Assembly: GCA_963695445.1 (NCBI GenBank)
Contig: CAVOGV010000061.1
Location: 174,483 to 238,482 of the forward strand
From: Thiohalocapsa sp963695445
Lineage (GTDB): Bacteria; Pseudomonadota; Gammaproteobacteria; Chromatiales; Chromatiaceae
Reading direction: 5' to 3'
DNA: 64,000 nt
A program made the position numbers and the translations under genes. Positions within the stretch are counted from its first letter, which is position 1. The number at the start of each line of letters is the position of its first letter. The notes beneath the pieces were generated by a model that saw only the letters and a list, made by a program, of their open reading frames with translations, did no database searches and was not told where the DNA came from. Of this stretch, positions 38,312-49,932 are shown one piece after another.

Positions 38312-38385
38312 GGCGTACTCGGATGCTTGACTCGATTGCCGGTCTTCCCGGTTCGGCGGACCGAAATCTGGGGTAAATGGGTCTG

Positions 38386-39188
38386 TCAAAAGCTGGTCAC
38401 GCCCCGCTCGGAGGCGCGGATGAAGGCGACGATGGCGTCGGTCTCAGCCCCGGGGTACTCGGCCTCGGCGCGCGGCAGGGCGTCTTCGAGCCGCAATCCG
38501 GAGCGGAACAGCAGCTTGTAGACGGTCTTGATGCGGTTGCGCTGGGCCTGATCGAAGCCGTTGCGGCGCAGGCCGACCAGATTCAGACCGATGATGCGAG
38601 CGCGCTGACCGTTGACGATGACATAGGGCGGCACGTCCTTCGGCACGCCGCTGACGCCGCCGAGCATGCTGTAGGCGCCGATGCGGCAGAACTGGTGCAC
38701 GGCGACCTGTCCGGAGACGAAGACGTGATGCTCCAGCTCGACGTGTCCGGCCAGCGTGGCGGTGTTGGCGAAGATGTTGTGATCGCCGACGGTGCAGTCG
38801 TGACCGACGTGGCTGAAGGTCATGAAAAAGTTGTGGCTGCCGATGCGCGTGCCGGTGTCGTACTTGACGCCATGGCTGATGTTGACGCCTTCCTTGAAGT
38901 GGTTGTGGTCGCCGATGGTCAGCGGGCGGGCCTTGTCCGGGCTGTAGCCTAGGTCCTGCGGCTCGCTGCCGAGCGTGGTGCCGTGGCAGACGCGGTTGTG
39001 CCGGCCCATGCGGGTGGCACCGTAGATGCGCGCGCAGCTCTCGACCATGCAGCCTTCGCCGAGTACGGCACCGGCGTTGATGATCGAGTATGGGCCGACG
39101 CGCACGCTCGGGTGCAGCTCGGCGCCGTCCTCGATGATGGCGGTCGGGTGGATGGGCGACTGGCCCGATTGGGAAGTCGGGTCGCTCA

Positions 39189-39189
<1 letters not shown>
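38386..39189 (-). CDS. lpxA: Acyl-ACP-UDP-N-acetylglucosamine O-acyltransferase
   Basis: The 267-residue product is LpxA. It has a left-handed beta-helix of hexapeptide repeats (IHPTAIIEDGAELHPSVRVG), the catalytic His region HNFFMTFSHVGHDCTVG and the C-terminal helical domain IGLNLVGLRRNGF. It performs the first step of lipid A synthesis. Its ATG overlaps the purH stop by one base (TGATG on the minus strand), so the two are translationally coupled. This is unlike the common lpxD-fabZ-lpxA order; no lpxD or fabZ is near. Confidence 0.94.
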
Positions 39190-40771
<1,582 letters not shown>

Positions 40772-40879
40772 GATGTAGGGAGTCTGACGGCCGGCGCGAC
40801 AATCGCGATCGTCGGCCGCAGGTGTGGCCGACGCTGCATGATGTCTGGCGCGATGCGGAGCTGGTGGCCCGCGTGGCGG

Positions 40880-41131
40880 CTAGGTCTGGTCGAAGGTTCT
40901 GAGTTTCTTTCGCAGTGTGCCGCGGCTCATACCGAGCATGCGTGCGGCAATGGACTGGTTGTTGTTGGTGTTCTCCATCACCGTCTCGATCAGCGGTCGT
41001 TCGACCTCGTCGAGTACCATGCGATAGAGGTCGTTGATGTCGTGCCCGTTCATGTTGTGTAGATAATGGCGCAATGCGTTGCGCACACACTCGCGTAGGG
41101 GCGCGGTCTGGTCCTTTTGCAGTACGGTCAA
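40880..41131 (-). CDS. fis: DNA-binding protein Fis
   Basis: The 83 residues cover the whole Fis core: the TAPLRECVRNALRHYLHNMN dimer region, LYRMVLDEVERPLIETVMEN and the C-terminal helix-turn-helix NQSIAARMLGMSRGTLRKKL. Fis bends DNA and tunes rRNA and recombination. The frame opens only with TTG at 41131. A longer frame upstream starts at ATG 41363, overlapping the dusB stop (ATGA), and runs Ser/Pro-rich towards Fis; a one-base error near 41145 would fuse it to Fis as an extended N-terminus of about 75 residues. The dusB-fis order is the normal gammaproteobacterial one. Confidence 0.9.
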   Translation of the reverse strand: MTVLQKDQTAPLRECVRNALRHYLHNMNGHDINDLYRMVLDEVERPLIETVMENTNNNQSIAARMLGMSRGTLRKKLRTFDQT

Positions 41132-41138
41132 GTCCTTC

Positions 41139-41363
41139 GCATTGTTGCACAGACTCGATCTCCGTCAGGTTGATACTCGGTTCATTGGTTCGGGATGGTT
41201 TCGTGATCGAGGGCGCACGGTTCAAGGATTCGATGTTCGGGGACTCGATACCCTGGGGCTCGTTTTCTATTAACTGTTGCTTTGGCGAGCGTTCTGTTGA
41301 GAACTGTTGGCGTGGCGCCTTACTCAAGGTGGCTTTGGTCGTGCTTGCAGTTCCGGCCGTCAT
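41139..41363 (-). CDS. Reading frame coupled to dusB, probable N-terminal part of Fis
   Basis: ATG 41363 overlaps the dusB stop. The frame encodes a hydrophilic, low-complexity stretch (MTAGTASTTKATLSKAPRQQ through INLTEIESVQQC) that reaches the point where the Fis frame becomes open. I have no family for it. It is either the true Fis N-terminus separated by a base error, or a chance frame. Its position and start overlap favour the first. Confidence 0.4.
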
Positions 41364-42472
41364 GCCGTGTCCTCCGTTGGCAGCAACCCGATGAAAAGGT
41401 CTCGAATGTGGTCGGTTTGTTGTCGTGCGGTTTGAGCGCGGTTGATCAGGTCCAGGAACTGCGTGGCCGAACGTGTCGCGCTTTGGCCGGCGGCGGCTCC
41501 GCTGCCGCTGTGGAAGTACCAGCCGATATGCTTGCGCGCGATGCGAGCACCGCGCGTTTCGCCGTAAAAACTGTAGAGTTCGTCTAGGTGCATCAGCAGG
41601 GTATCGCGCACCCATTCAGGCGAGGGCTCCGGCAGCAACTGGCCGGTCGCCAGATAATACGCGATCTCGCGAAAGATCCAGGGACGACCCTGGGCCGCGC
41701 GCCCGATCATGATAGCACTGGCCCCGGTGTCGTTCAGCACCTGTCGAGCGCGTTGCGGTGAATCGATGTCGCCGTTCGCGACCAGTGGTAGGTCGGTCGA
41801 GCCACGCAGGCTGCGCAGGCTGTCGAATTCCGCGACACCACGGTAGCCGCAGGCGCGGGTGCGCCCGTGCACGGTCAGCAGCGCGATGCCGGATTCCTGC
41901 GCGATCCGCGCGATCCGGGCCAGGTTGCGCGTCTCCGGCGACCAGCCGGTGCGCGTCTTCAGCGTCACCGGCACCGGTACGGCCCGAACAACGGCCTCGA
42001 GGATGCGGCCGACTAGCGCCTCGTCGCGGAGTAATGCCGAACCCGCGGCCACCTTGCAGACTTTCTTCGCCGGGCAGCCCATGTTGATGTCGATGATCTC
42101 GGCGCCCTGGTCGACGTTATAGCGGGCCGCGTCGGCCATCTGCGTGGGGTCGGAACCGGCGATCTGCACCGCGATGGGGCCGGGCTCTCCGGCGTGATCA
42201 GCACGCTCGCTGCTCTTACGAGAGCCGCGCAGGGCCGGATTCGCGGACAGCATCTCGGAGACCGCAAGGCCGGCGCCGAGCCGCCGGCACAGACTACGGA
42301 ACGGCCGATCGGTCACGCCGGCCATCGGCGCAAGGATCAGGCGATTCTCGAGTTCAATCGCACCAATGCGAAACGATCCAGCGCGTGGAACGGCGTCCTT
42401 AGCCAGGCCGCCGGTTGTCGGACCGCATACGGGCTCGACAGCAGTGAACGAGCGGAGATGTTGCGTGCGCAT
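41360..42472 (-). CDS. dusB: tRNA-dihydrouridine synthase B
   Basis: The 370-residue product is DusB. It has the FMN-barrel entry LENRLILAPMAGVTDRPFR, the catalytic region IIDINMGCPAKKVCKVAAGS with the active-site Cys, VTLKTRTGW, and GDIDSPQRA with IMIGRAAQGRPWIF near the phosphate site. It reduces uridines in the D-loop of tRNA with FMN and NADPH. The start may lie later than 42472, because the family begins close to residue 35 (FRIGAIELENR). It precedes fis on the minus strand, as in enterobacteria. Confidence 0.92.
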   Translation of the reverse strand: MRTQHLRSFTAVEPVCGPTTGGLAKDAVPRAGSFRIGAIELENRLILAPMAGVTDRPFRSLCRRLGAGLAVSEMLSANPALRGSRKSSERADHAGEPGPIAVQIAGSDPTQMADAARYNVDQGAEIIDINMGCPAKKVCKVAAGSALLRDEALVGRILEAVVRAVPVPVTLKTRTGWSPETRNLARIARIAQESGIALLTVHGRTRACGYRGVAEFDSLRSLRGSTDLPLVANGDIDSPQRARQVLNDTGASAIMIGRAAQGRPWIFREIAYYLATGQLLPEPSPEWVRDTLLMHLDELYSFYGETRGARIARKHIGWYFHSGSGAAAGQSATRSATQFLDLINRAQTARQQTDHIRDLFIGLLPTEDTA

Positions 42473-42849
<377 letters not shown>

Positions 42850-43776
42850 CTAGCGGCGAGTGCGCAGTCGGCGCCCCGCTAGCAGCGCCCAGTCTGCATC
42901 GATCCCTGGCGGTTCCAGCAGAAAATGCTCCCGGTAGGCATCGGCAACCCGCGTCGCCTGATGGCTGAGGATGCCGGACAGCCCGATCAGCGCGTCGTCC
43001 GCGGCGAAATTGGTCAGCGTGGGCGCGAGCTCGATCAGCGGCCCCGCGAGGATGTTGGCGACGAGCACGTCGGCGCCGGTCGAATGTCCATCCAAATACT
43101 CGGGTACAGCCGGGGGCAGCAAGATCGTCAGTCGTTCCAAGACATCATTGTCGATGGCATTGTCGACGGTGGCATCGAGTGCCTGCTGATCGTGGTCGAC
43201 GGCGAACGCATGTCGCGCGCCGAGCTTGAGCGCGGCTATGGCGAGAATGCCGGAGCCGCAGCCGAAGTCGAGCACGGTGCGGTCGGTAAGATCGAGTCCG
43301 TCGAGCCAGCGCAGGCAGAGCGCGGTGGTGGGGTGATGGCCGGTGCCGAAGGCGAGTCCGGGGTCCAGGTCGATGATCACGCTGTCGACGTCGGCCGGGT
43401 CCGGTCGCTGACCGTGCGGACAGATCCACAACCGACGACCGAAGCGCATCGGTGCCAACTCCTCCAGCCAGACGCGCTCCCAGGGGCGATCGTCCAGGGT
43501 TGTGATCAAGGGTGGGGCTAGGCTCTGAAAGCCGAGGCTGTCCGCCGCCTGCTCGGCCAGCATCGTGCCCTGGGGATCATCACTGAAAAGCGCGGTGATG
43601 CGCACCTGGCGCCATAGCGGTGTCGCGTTCGGCGCCGGCTCCAAGATCGGTTCCGGCGCTGGGTCGTCTGCGGCATCGTCGATGGTCACCGCCAGGGCGC
43701 CGCCGTTCTCCAGCGCCGCCTCGATCAACGGTGCCTGTTCACGGTCGGCCACTAACGCGAGTTGCAGCCAAGCCAT
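42850..43776 (-). CDS. prmA: Ribosomal protein L11 methyltransferase
   Basis: The 308-residue product is PrmA. It has an N-terminal substrate-recognition domain, the linker WERVWLEELAPMRFG and the SAM-binding methyltransferase fold with DPGLAFGTGHHPTT, VLDFGCGSGILAIAALKLGA and the catalytic NILAGPLIEL. It methylates several amino groups of L11. Length is normal and the frame is intact. It follows accC by 34 bases on the same strand and is the upstream neighbour of dusB-fis. Confidence 0.94.
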   Translation of the reverse strand: MAWLQLALVADREQAPLIEAALENGGALAVTIDDAADDPAPEPILEPAPNATPLWRQVRITALFSDDPQGTMLAEQAADSLGFQSLAPPLITTLDDRPWERVWLEELAPMRFGRRLWICPHGQRPDPADVDSVIIDLDPGLAFGTGHHPTTALCLRWLDGLDLTDRTVLDFGCGSGILAIAALKLGARHAFAVDHDQQALDATVDNAIDNDVLERLTILLPPAVPEYLDGHSTGADVLVANILAGPLIELAPTLTNFAADDALIGLSGILSHQATRVADAYREHFLLEPPGIDADWALLAGRRLRTRR

Positions 43777-43810
43777 CAGCGGGTGTTTCGACGCGTGGTT
43801 GCGACCATGG

Positions 43811-45151
43811 TCACATGCCCAGTTTCTTTTCCAGATAATGGATGTTGGCGCCGCCCTGCTGGAAGGCGGCGTCTTTCAGAATCTGGCGTTGGAGTGGGAT
43901 GTTGGTGTGGATGCCCTCGATCACGGTTTCCCGCAGCGCGTTGCACATGCGCGCTATCGCCGAGGGGCGGTCCTCGCCGTGGGCGATGAGCTTGCCGATC
44001 ATCGAGTCGTAGTAGGGCGGCACCAGATACCCGGAGTAGATGTGTGTGTCGAGCCGGATGCCGGGCCCGCCGGGGGCGTGGAATTCTTCGATGCGGCCCG
44101 GACTCGGCATGAAGGTCTCGGGGTGCTCGGCGTTGAGCCGGCACTCGATGGCATGGCCGCGCAGCACGATGTCGTTCTGGCTGTAGCGCAGCCGGTCGCC
44201 GGAGGCCATGAGCAATTGTTCCTTGACGATGTCGACGCCGGTGATCATCTCGGTGACCGGATGCTCCACCTGCACGCGGGTGTTCATCTCGATGAAATAG
44301 AACTCGCCATCCTGGTACAGGAACTCGAAGGTGCCGACGCCGCGGTAGCCGATACTGCTGCAGGCCTCGGCGCAGCGTGTGCCGATGAAGTGCCGTTGTT
44401 CGTCTGTGATGCCCGGTGCCGGTGCCTCTTCGATGACCTTTTGATGACGCCGCTGCATGGAGCAGTCGCGCTCGCCAAGGTGAATGGCGTTGCCGTAATT
44501 GTCCGCGAGGATCTGGAACTCCACGTGGCGCGGGTTTTCGAGGTACTTTTCCATGTAGACGGTATCGTTGCCGAAGGCGGCCCCGGCCTCGGCCTTGGTC
44601 AACGAGATCGCGTTCAGCAGCGTCGCGTCGGAATGCACCACGCGCATTCCGCGGCCGCCACCGCCGCCAGCGGCCTTGATGATGACCGGGTAGCCGATCT
44701 CGCGCGCCATCTCCAGGGTGCCCTTGTTGTTGATGTCGATTGGACCGTCGGAGCCCGGCACGCAGGGCACGCCGCTGCGCTTCATCGCCCTGATGGCGGA
44801 CACCTTGTCGCCCATCAGACGGATGGTCTCGGGCTTCGGGCCGACAAAGATGAACCCGGAGCGTTCGACGCGCTCGGCGAAGTCCGCGTTCTCGGACAAA
44901 AAGCCGTATCCGGGGTGGATGGCCACCGTGTCGGTGACCTCCGCGGCGCTGATGATGGACGGGATGTGCAGATAGCTGTCGCGCGATGGCGCCGGCCCGA
45001 TACAGACCGACTCGTCTGCCAGCAGAACGTGCTTGAGGTCGCGGTCTGCATCGGAATGCACGGCCACGGTCTTGATGCCCAATTCGCGGCAGGCGCGCAG
45101 GATCCGCAGTGCGATTTCGCCGCGGTTGGCGATGAGGACTTTTTCTATCAT
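43811..45151 (-). CDS. accC: Acetyl-CoA carboxylase biotin carboxylase subunit
   Basis: The 446-residue product matches AccC end to end: MIEKVLIANRGEIALRILRA, the glycine-rich ATP loop KAAGGGGGRGMR, MQRRHQKVIEEAPAPG, EFLYQDGEFYFIEMNTRVQV and the biotin/bicarbonate site EHPVTEMITG. It carboxylates biotin on AccB with ATP and bicarbonate, the first half-reaction of fatty acid synthesis. It overlaps accB by four bases (ATGA), as in most proteobacteria. Confidence 0.96.
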   Translation of the reverse strand: MIEKVLIANRGEIALRILRACRELGIKTVAVHSDADRDLKHVLLADESVCIGPAPSRDSYLHIPSIISAAEVTDTVAIHPGYGFLSENADFAERVERSGFIFVGPKPETIRLMGDKVSAIRAMKRSGVPCVPGSDGPIDINNKGTLEMAREIGYPVIIKAAGGGGGRGMRVVHSDATLLNAISLTKAEAGAAFGNDTVYMEKYLENPRHVEFQILADNYGNAIHLGERDCSMQRRHQKVIEEAPAPGITDEQRHFIGTRCAEACSSIGYRGVGTFEFLYQDGEFYFIEMNTRVQVEHPVTEMITGVDIVKEQLLMASGDRLRYSQNDIVLRGHAIECRLNAEHPETFMPSPGRIEEFHAPGGPGIRLDTHIYSGYLVPPYYDSMIGKLIAHGEDRPSAIARMCNALRETVIEGIHTNIPLQRQILKDAAFQQGGANIHYLEKKLGM

Positions 45152-45600
45152 TCGATCACGAACAGCGGCTGGTTGTATTCAACCGGCTGTCCGTTCTCCA
45201 CCAGGATACTCTTGACCGAACCGGCGCGCTCGCACTCGATCTGATTCAGGATCTTCATCGCCTCGATGATGCAAAGTGTGTCGCCCACCTTGACCTCGGC
45301 GCCTTCCTCGACGAAGGCCTTGCTGCCCGGCGACGGCGAGCGATAGAAGGTGCCGACCATTGGCGAGCGGACGAGATTTTCCTCGTCTGGCTCCGGTGCG
45401 GCCGTTGCTGCCGGCGCACCAACTGCTGTCGACTGTGCGGCCGCGACGGGTGCTGCCATTGGGCTCTGCATCAGGAACTGGGCCGGGGAGCTGCCGTGGC
45501 GGCTGATGCGGACGGATTCTTCGCCCTCGTGAATCTCGATCTCCGCGACATTCGATTCTTCGAGCAGCTCGATGAGCTTCTTGACCTTACGGATATCCAT
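45148..45600 (-). CDS. accB: Acetyl-CoA carboxylase biotin carboxyl carrier protein
   Basis: The 150-residue product starts MDIRKVKKLIELLEESNVAE, typical of AccB, then has an Ala/Pro linker (about 45-75) and the biotinyl domain with VRSPMVGTFYRSPSP, the thumb-like loop and the biotinylation motif EAMKILNQIE, where the Lys is the biotin site. It carries carboxybiotin between AccC and the transferase. It lies between aroQ and accC in the conserved order. Confidence 0.96.
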   Translation of the reverse strand: MDIRKVKKLIELLEESNVAEIEIHEGEESVRISRHGSSPAQFLMQSPMAAPVAAAQSTAVGAPAATAAPEPDEENLVRSPMVGTFYRSPSPGSKAFVEEGAEVKVGDTLCIIEAMKILNQIECERAGSVKSILVENGQPVEYNQPLFVIE

Positions 45601-45681
45601 GACGGTTGTGATTCTCGTGTTCGATCTTTGTCGTTGGCCGTTGTGACGAGCGCGTCGCGCCCATGGCCGGCGGCATCTGTG

Positions 45682-46119
45682 CTAGGCCAGCCGTCGCATG
45701 GCCGCCGTCAATGCCAGTTCATAGCCGACGGCGCCGAGGCCGCTGATGGTGCCCACGGCGATATCGGAAAAATACGAGTGGCGACGAAACGGCTCGCGGG
45801 CGTGCACATTCGACAGATGCACCTCGATGAACGGGATGCGCACGGCAAGCACGGCATCGCGCAGCGCGACGCTGGTGTGCGTGTAGCCGGCCGGGTTGAT
45901 CAGCGCAAAGGCGACGCCGTCGGCACCGGCGCGGTGCAGGGTATCGATCAGCACGTGCTCCGCGTTGCTCTGAACGAACCGCAGTTCATGCCCGGCGTCG
46001 GCGGCGAGCGTGCTCAGACGCTCGGCGATGGCATCGAGCGTCTCGTGACCGTATTTGTCCGGCTCTCGACTACCGAGCAGATTCAGATTGGGGCCGTTGA
46101 GGCAGAGTATCTGGGCCAT
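45682..46119 (-). CDS. aroQ: Type II 3-dehydroquinate dehydratase
   Basis: The 145-residue product matches AroQ: LCLNGPNLNLLGSREPDKYG at the start (catalytic loop with Tyr), FVQSNAEHVLIDTLHRAGAD, INPAGYTHTSVALRDAV with the catalytic His nearby, and EVHLSNVHAREPFRRHSYFS. It dehydrates 3-dehydroquinate in the shikimate pathway as a dodecamer. aroQ-accB-accC is a common gene order in gammaproteobacteria. Frame intact. Confidence 0.95.
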   Translation of the reverse strand: MAQILCLNGPNLNLLGSREPDKYGHETLDAIAERLSTLAADAGHELRFVQSNAEHVLIDTLHRAGADGVAFALINPAGYTHTSVALRDAVLAVRIPFIEVHLSNVHAREPFRRHSYFSDIAVGTISGLGAVGYELALTAAMRRLA

Positions 46120-46392
46120 GTGCGGGCTGTCGGCGGATCTCTTCTGGCGCTGTGAAGTCTGGGGCGGTCAAACGGACATGCTGAATCGGCCGAGTAGCAG
46201 GCAACAGCCGGCGTGGCCCAGCGGCCGGGTGCCCGGCCCGCATGCTGGCCAGTTTAGATGTCAACTGCACGCAAACCGCAGCGAACGACCAGGAAATATC
46301 AGTCTTCGTGCCGAGGCACGACAGCGAGTAAGGGTAAGGGAAACGTGGCAATTTTACAAAGCGGATTTCGCGCGCATTACCCGCGCGTTCGC

Positions 46393-46974
46393 TTACGTTG
46401 GCGGCGGTTCTATTCGGGTTGTGTCTTCCAACAACGGGACCACATGCGTGCGTATCTCGGCCGCGCTGATCTCGCCGGTGTGGCTGAAGACAAGCCGCCC
46501 GACGCGGTCGAAGACCACGGTGAACGGCAGTCCGCTGGTGCGGTTGCCAAGTCGTTTGGACAGTTCCACGCTGCTCGCGTCGCCAAACAGAATTTGATAG
46601 TCGACGCTGTTCTCGTCGAGAAAGCGGCGTACCGAGTCGGCATCGTCGATGGCGATGCCAACCACCTGCAGCCGGCCCGTATCGAAGCCTTGCTGCAACT
46701 GCGCCAGCATCGGCATCTCGCGCAGGCAGGGCGGGCACCAGGTGGCCCAAAAGTTCAACACCACCACCTTGCCCGCCCAGCTGTTACTGGCGATCTCGCG
46801 CCCCGCCGTGTCGGGCAGGCGGATGTCCGGCAGGCTGTTAATGCTGTCGCCGGCCCGATTGGGGGCAGTCCCGCCGGCGTCGTGGTCGGCGAGCCAACGC
46901 TCGCCGAAAAGAGCGATGCCGATACTGAGTGTACCGGCCAGCAGGGTCACGACCAGAACCTTGGCCGGGTTCAC
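46393..46974 (-). CDS. TlpA-family thiol-disulfide reductase
   Basis: The 193-residue product has an N-terminal membrane anchor (VLVVTLLAGTLSIGIALFG) and a periplasmic thioredoxin domain with the redox motif WATWCPPCLREMP and the cis-Pro region TSGLPFTVVFDRVG. TlpA/ResA-like proteins reduce partner disulfides in the periplasm, often for cytochrome c or copper-centre assembly. Its ATG overlaps the dsbD stop by four bases, so DsbD is its likely electron source. Confidence 0.92.
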   Translation of the reverse strand: MNPAKVLVVTLLAGTLSIGIALFGERWLADHDAGGTAPNRAGDSINSLPDIRLPDTAGREIASNSWAGKVVVLNFWATWCPPCLREMPMLAQLQQGFDTGRLQVVGIAIDDADSVRRFLDENSVDYQILFGDASSVELSKRLGNRTSGLPFTVVFDRVGRLVFSHTGEISAAEIRTHVVPLLEDTTRIEPPPT

Positions 46975-49396
46975 GGCGCGATCTCGTTCAGGTGCGCGGC
47001 GAACTCGTCCGCCGGCACGAAGCCCACCAGGCGATAGCCGCGCAGCTCGTTGCCGTCAGCGTCGAAGAACAGCATCGCCGGTGGGCCGGGCAGGCCGAAG
47101 CGCTCCTGCATCAGCGCCTTGTCCTCGGCATCGTTGGCGGTGACATCGGCCTGCAGCAGCACGAAGCGCTCCATCGCCGAGACCACCTGCGGTTCGGGGA
47201 AGGTGTAACGCTCCATCTCCTTGCAGGACACACACCAGTCGGCATAGAAGTCCAGCATCACCGGTTTGCCGACGACCGCCGCGGCGGCGACCTCGCGTTC
47301 GAGGTCGGCGACGGTCTTGATGCGTTTGAACTCGGCGTGCGCGGCGGCGCCTGCCCCACCACCGGCCGGGACCAGGCCGCGCAGCGGCTGGATGGTGTCT
47401 TTGCCGCCGGCGGCGACCCCCACCAGCATCAGGATGCCGTAGACCAGCACCGTAACGCCCAGTGCCTTCCACAGCTTGCGCCAGCCGCTGACGTCGGCGT
47501 CGAGGGTGGTCAGCGCGCCCAGATAGACGCCGGAGCTGATCAGCAGCAGGCCCCAGAGCAGCATCGCGACCGCGGCAGGCAGCACGCGTTCCACCAGCAG
47601 GATGGCCACCGCCAGCAGCAGCACGCCGAACACCGCCTTGACGGCATCCATCCAGGCCCCCGCGCGGGGCAGCAGCTTGCCGGCGGAGGTGCCGATGGCC
47701 AGCAGCGGCGCGCCCATGCCCAACCCGAGCCCGAGCAGCGCGAAGAAGCCGAGTACCGCATCGCCGGTCTGGCCGATGAAGATCAGCGCCCCCATCAGCG
47801 GCGGCGCGACGCAGGGGCCGACGATCAGCGCGGACAGCGCGCCCATGATGGCGGCACCGACCAGCGTGCCGCCTTCCTGCTTATTGCTGATCTCGGTGAG
47901 CTTGGTCTGAACGCTGCTGGGCAGTTGCAGGTCGTAGAAGCCGAACATCGACATGGCCAGGGCCACGAACATGGCCGCGAACACCGTCAGTACCCACGGA
48001 TTCTGGAAGGTCGCCTGGAGATTGGCGCCGAACAGACCGGCGATGACGCCGACCACGGCATAGGTCAACGCCATCGCCAGCACGTAGGCCAGCGACAGCA
48101 TGAAGGCCTTGCGTGTGGTGATGCTGTCGCCCTGACCAGCGATGATGCCGGACAGGATCGGGATCATCGGGAACACGCAGGGGGTGAAGGCCAGCAGCAG
48201 ACCAAGCCCGAAGAAGATGGCGATCGCGCCGAAGATGCCGGCATTGGCCAGCCGTGCGGCGATCTGGTCCTGTTCCGACACGCGCCCGTCGCTCGCGGCG
48301 TTTTCGGCGGTCCGCTGTTTGGGGAGCTGCGGGTGCCGCGGGCTCGGTCAGTGCGACGGTCTGCAGCGCGGCCGGCAGTTCCAGCGTGACGCGGTCGGTG
48401 ACCGGTGGATAACAGATGCCGCGCTCGGCGCAGCCTTGGAACTTGGCGACGAGCGTGACCGCGGTAGGTTCGGCGGAGCCGCGCAACAGCGGGACCTGGA
48501 GATCGACTGTGCCATGGTAAATCGCGACATCGCCGATGCTGCCATCCGGGCGCACCGTGTTGGCCTTGACTTCGGCCTCCGGCAGCTCGTAGGCGCCGAG
48601 CTGGACGCCGTCGGCGTCCTCCAGCGTCAACTCGATCTTTTCCTGGTACAGGTAGGTCTCCGGGGCGACCTCCCATTGCAGCGCAAGGGCGTCCGGGCCG
48701 CTCACCTCGGCGTTGAATAGGAACGCCTCCTCGGCGGGCAGAATGTCGTCCTCAAGCCCAAGCCCGAGCGATTGCGTCATGGCGCCGAGGGCCGACTTGC
48801 CGGGGCTGCTCGCTGGCAGGTCATCCGCGACGGCCAGCGATTGCGTCGACAGGCGCTCCGGCGTCTGCGCCGCCGGCTGATCGACTGCCGCCAGCTTGGG
48901 CAGTTCGAGGAGTATTTTCTGCTTTTGCGGCGGATAGCAGAGCCCCGCATCGGCGCAGCCCTGCGAGGTGGTATGGAGCTCGACGATGTCGCCCGCGTCC
49001 GCGGTGCGCTGGACGGGGACCCGCGCCTCCATTCGGTCGCGGTAGATCTGGACCTCACCGAAGAACTCGTCTTGCTTGGTCTCGGCGGGCGGCAGGTCCG
49101 CGCGACCGGTCTCGATGCCCGGCGTCTCGCTGGAGAAGCGGAACTTGCTCTGATACATGTAGTAGCCGGGTTCGATGTCCCAGCGCACCAACACGGCATC
49201 TTGGCCTGCCGCCTCCCCAGAGATGCGGAAGGCCTGATCGGGCTGCAGGAACTCGTCGTCGGCAATCGCCGTGACCGGCTGTGACAACAACAGCGCCAGG
49301 CCGAGGGTTCCCAGGCGCTTGGAACAGGTGTCCGAGCCCGCGGCGGGGTCGGGGCGCTGTCGGCGCGACGGTCTGCTTGGTTGCGGCGGATGCCAT
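46971..49396 (-). CDS. dsbD: Thiol:disulfide interchange protein DsbD with duplicated N-terminal domain, two frame breaks
   Basis: From ATG 49396 (MASAATKQTVAPTAP, then a signal core TLGLALLLSQPVTAIA) the product of about 807 residues has two DsbD-alpha-type domains, each with its Cys loop (GCADAGLCYPP and GCAERGICYPP). A membrane domain with the redox cysteines in FTPCVFPMIPIL and GPCVAPPLMG follows, and a C-terminal thioredoxin domain with DWCVSCKEME. It passes electrons from cytosolic thioredoxin to periplasmic partners. Extra bases near 49322 and 48310 break the frame; removing them gives LFKRLGTLGLALL and AENAASDGRVSEQDQIAARL. The ATG overlaps the cutA stop by one base. Confidence 0.9.
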
Positions 49397-49725
49397 CAGT
49401 CTTGCGTTCTGGTGCATGTACGGACCCACTCAAGATAGTTGTCGAGCCCTGCGACGATGGGGTGTGCGATCACCTCCGGGACGTCATAGGGGTGTTGTGT
49501 TTTGATCTGCGCCGTGAGTTCGGCGAGACGCTGCTCCGTGGTCTTGATCAGCAGCAGCACCTCGTTGTCCCTGGCGAGGCTCCCTTCCCAACGATACACG
49601 GACAGCACGCCGGGCAAGATGTTCACGCAGGCCGCGAGGCCCTGATCAACCAGCGATTCCGCCAGCGCCTCGGCGGTTGCCTGATCGGGGCAGGTGCACA
49701 AGGCGAGGTAGACGGCGTCGGACAT
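49396..49725 (-). CDS. cutA: Divalent cation tolerance protein CutA
   Basis: The 109-residue product is CutA: CTCPDQATAEALAESLVDQG, AACVNILPGVLSVYRWEGSL and the C-terminal HPYDVPEVIAHPIVAGLDNYLEWV, the conserved core of this very stable trimer of the PII-like fold. It was linked to copper tolerance in E. coli, partly through the adjacent dsbD gene. It is the first gene of the cutA-dsbD-tlpA run. Complete and unbroken. Confidence 0.95.
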   Translation of the reverse strand: MSDAVYLALCTCPDQATAEALAESLVDQGLAACVNILPGVLSVYRWEGSLARDNEVLLLIKTTEQRLAELTAQIKTQHPYDVPEVIAHPIVAGLDNYLEWVRTCTRTQD

Positions 49726-49932
49726 GACAGCGGCTCCGAGTCAGGTTGGGGCGGCGGTGGCGATTGCCCGCGATCGCGACGCATGGGCCTTCGCACTGGA
49801 CGCGCGTAAGGTTACCGGAATCGCAGGCCTCCGGTCGCTGCCGATTGAATCGAACAAATCCGGACAGACCTTCCGGGATTCCGGGCCCGAGTGCGAGATC
49901 GCCGCGGCTCCCGACCAAACGAGACCGCAAGC

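Noticed and set aside
43565..45244. 559-codon plus-strand frame opposite accC
   Set aside because: Antisense shadow of an intact conserved gene in high-GC DNA; the translation has no recognisable domain.
46305..46321. TCGTGCC-GA-GGCACGA hairpin as a terminator of the tlpA run
   Set aside because: The two-base loop is too tight and no T-run follows; it may be chance in GC-rich DNA.
46929..48389. 486-codon plus-strand frame opposite dsbD
   Set aside because: Gln/His/Arg-rich low-complexity translation opposite a gene with clear catalytic motifs.
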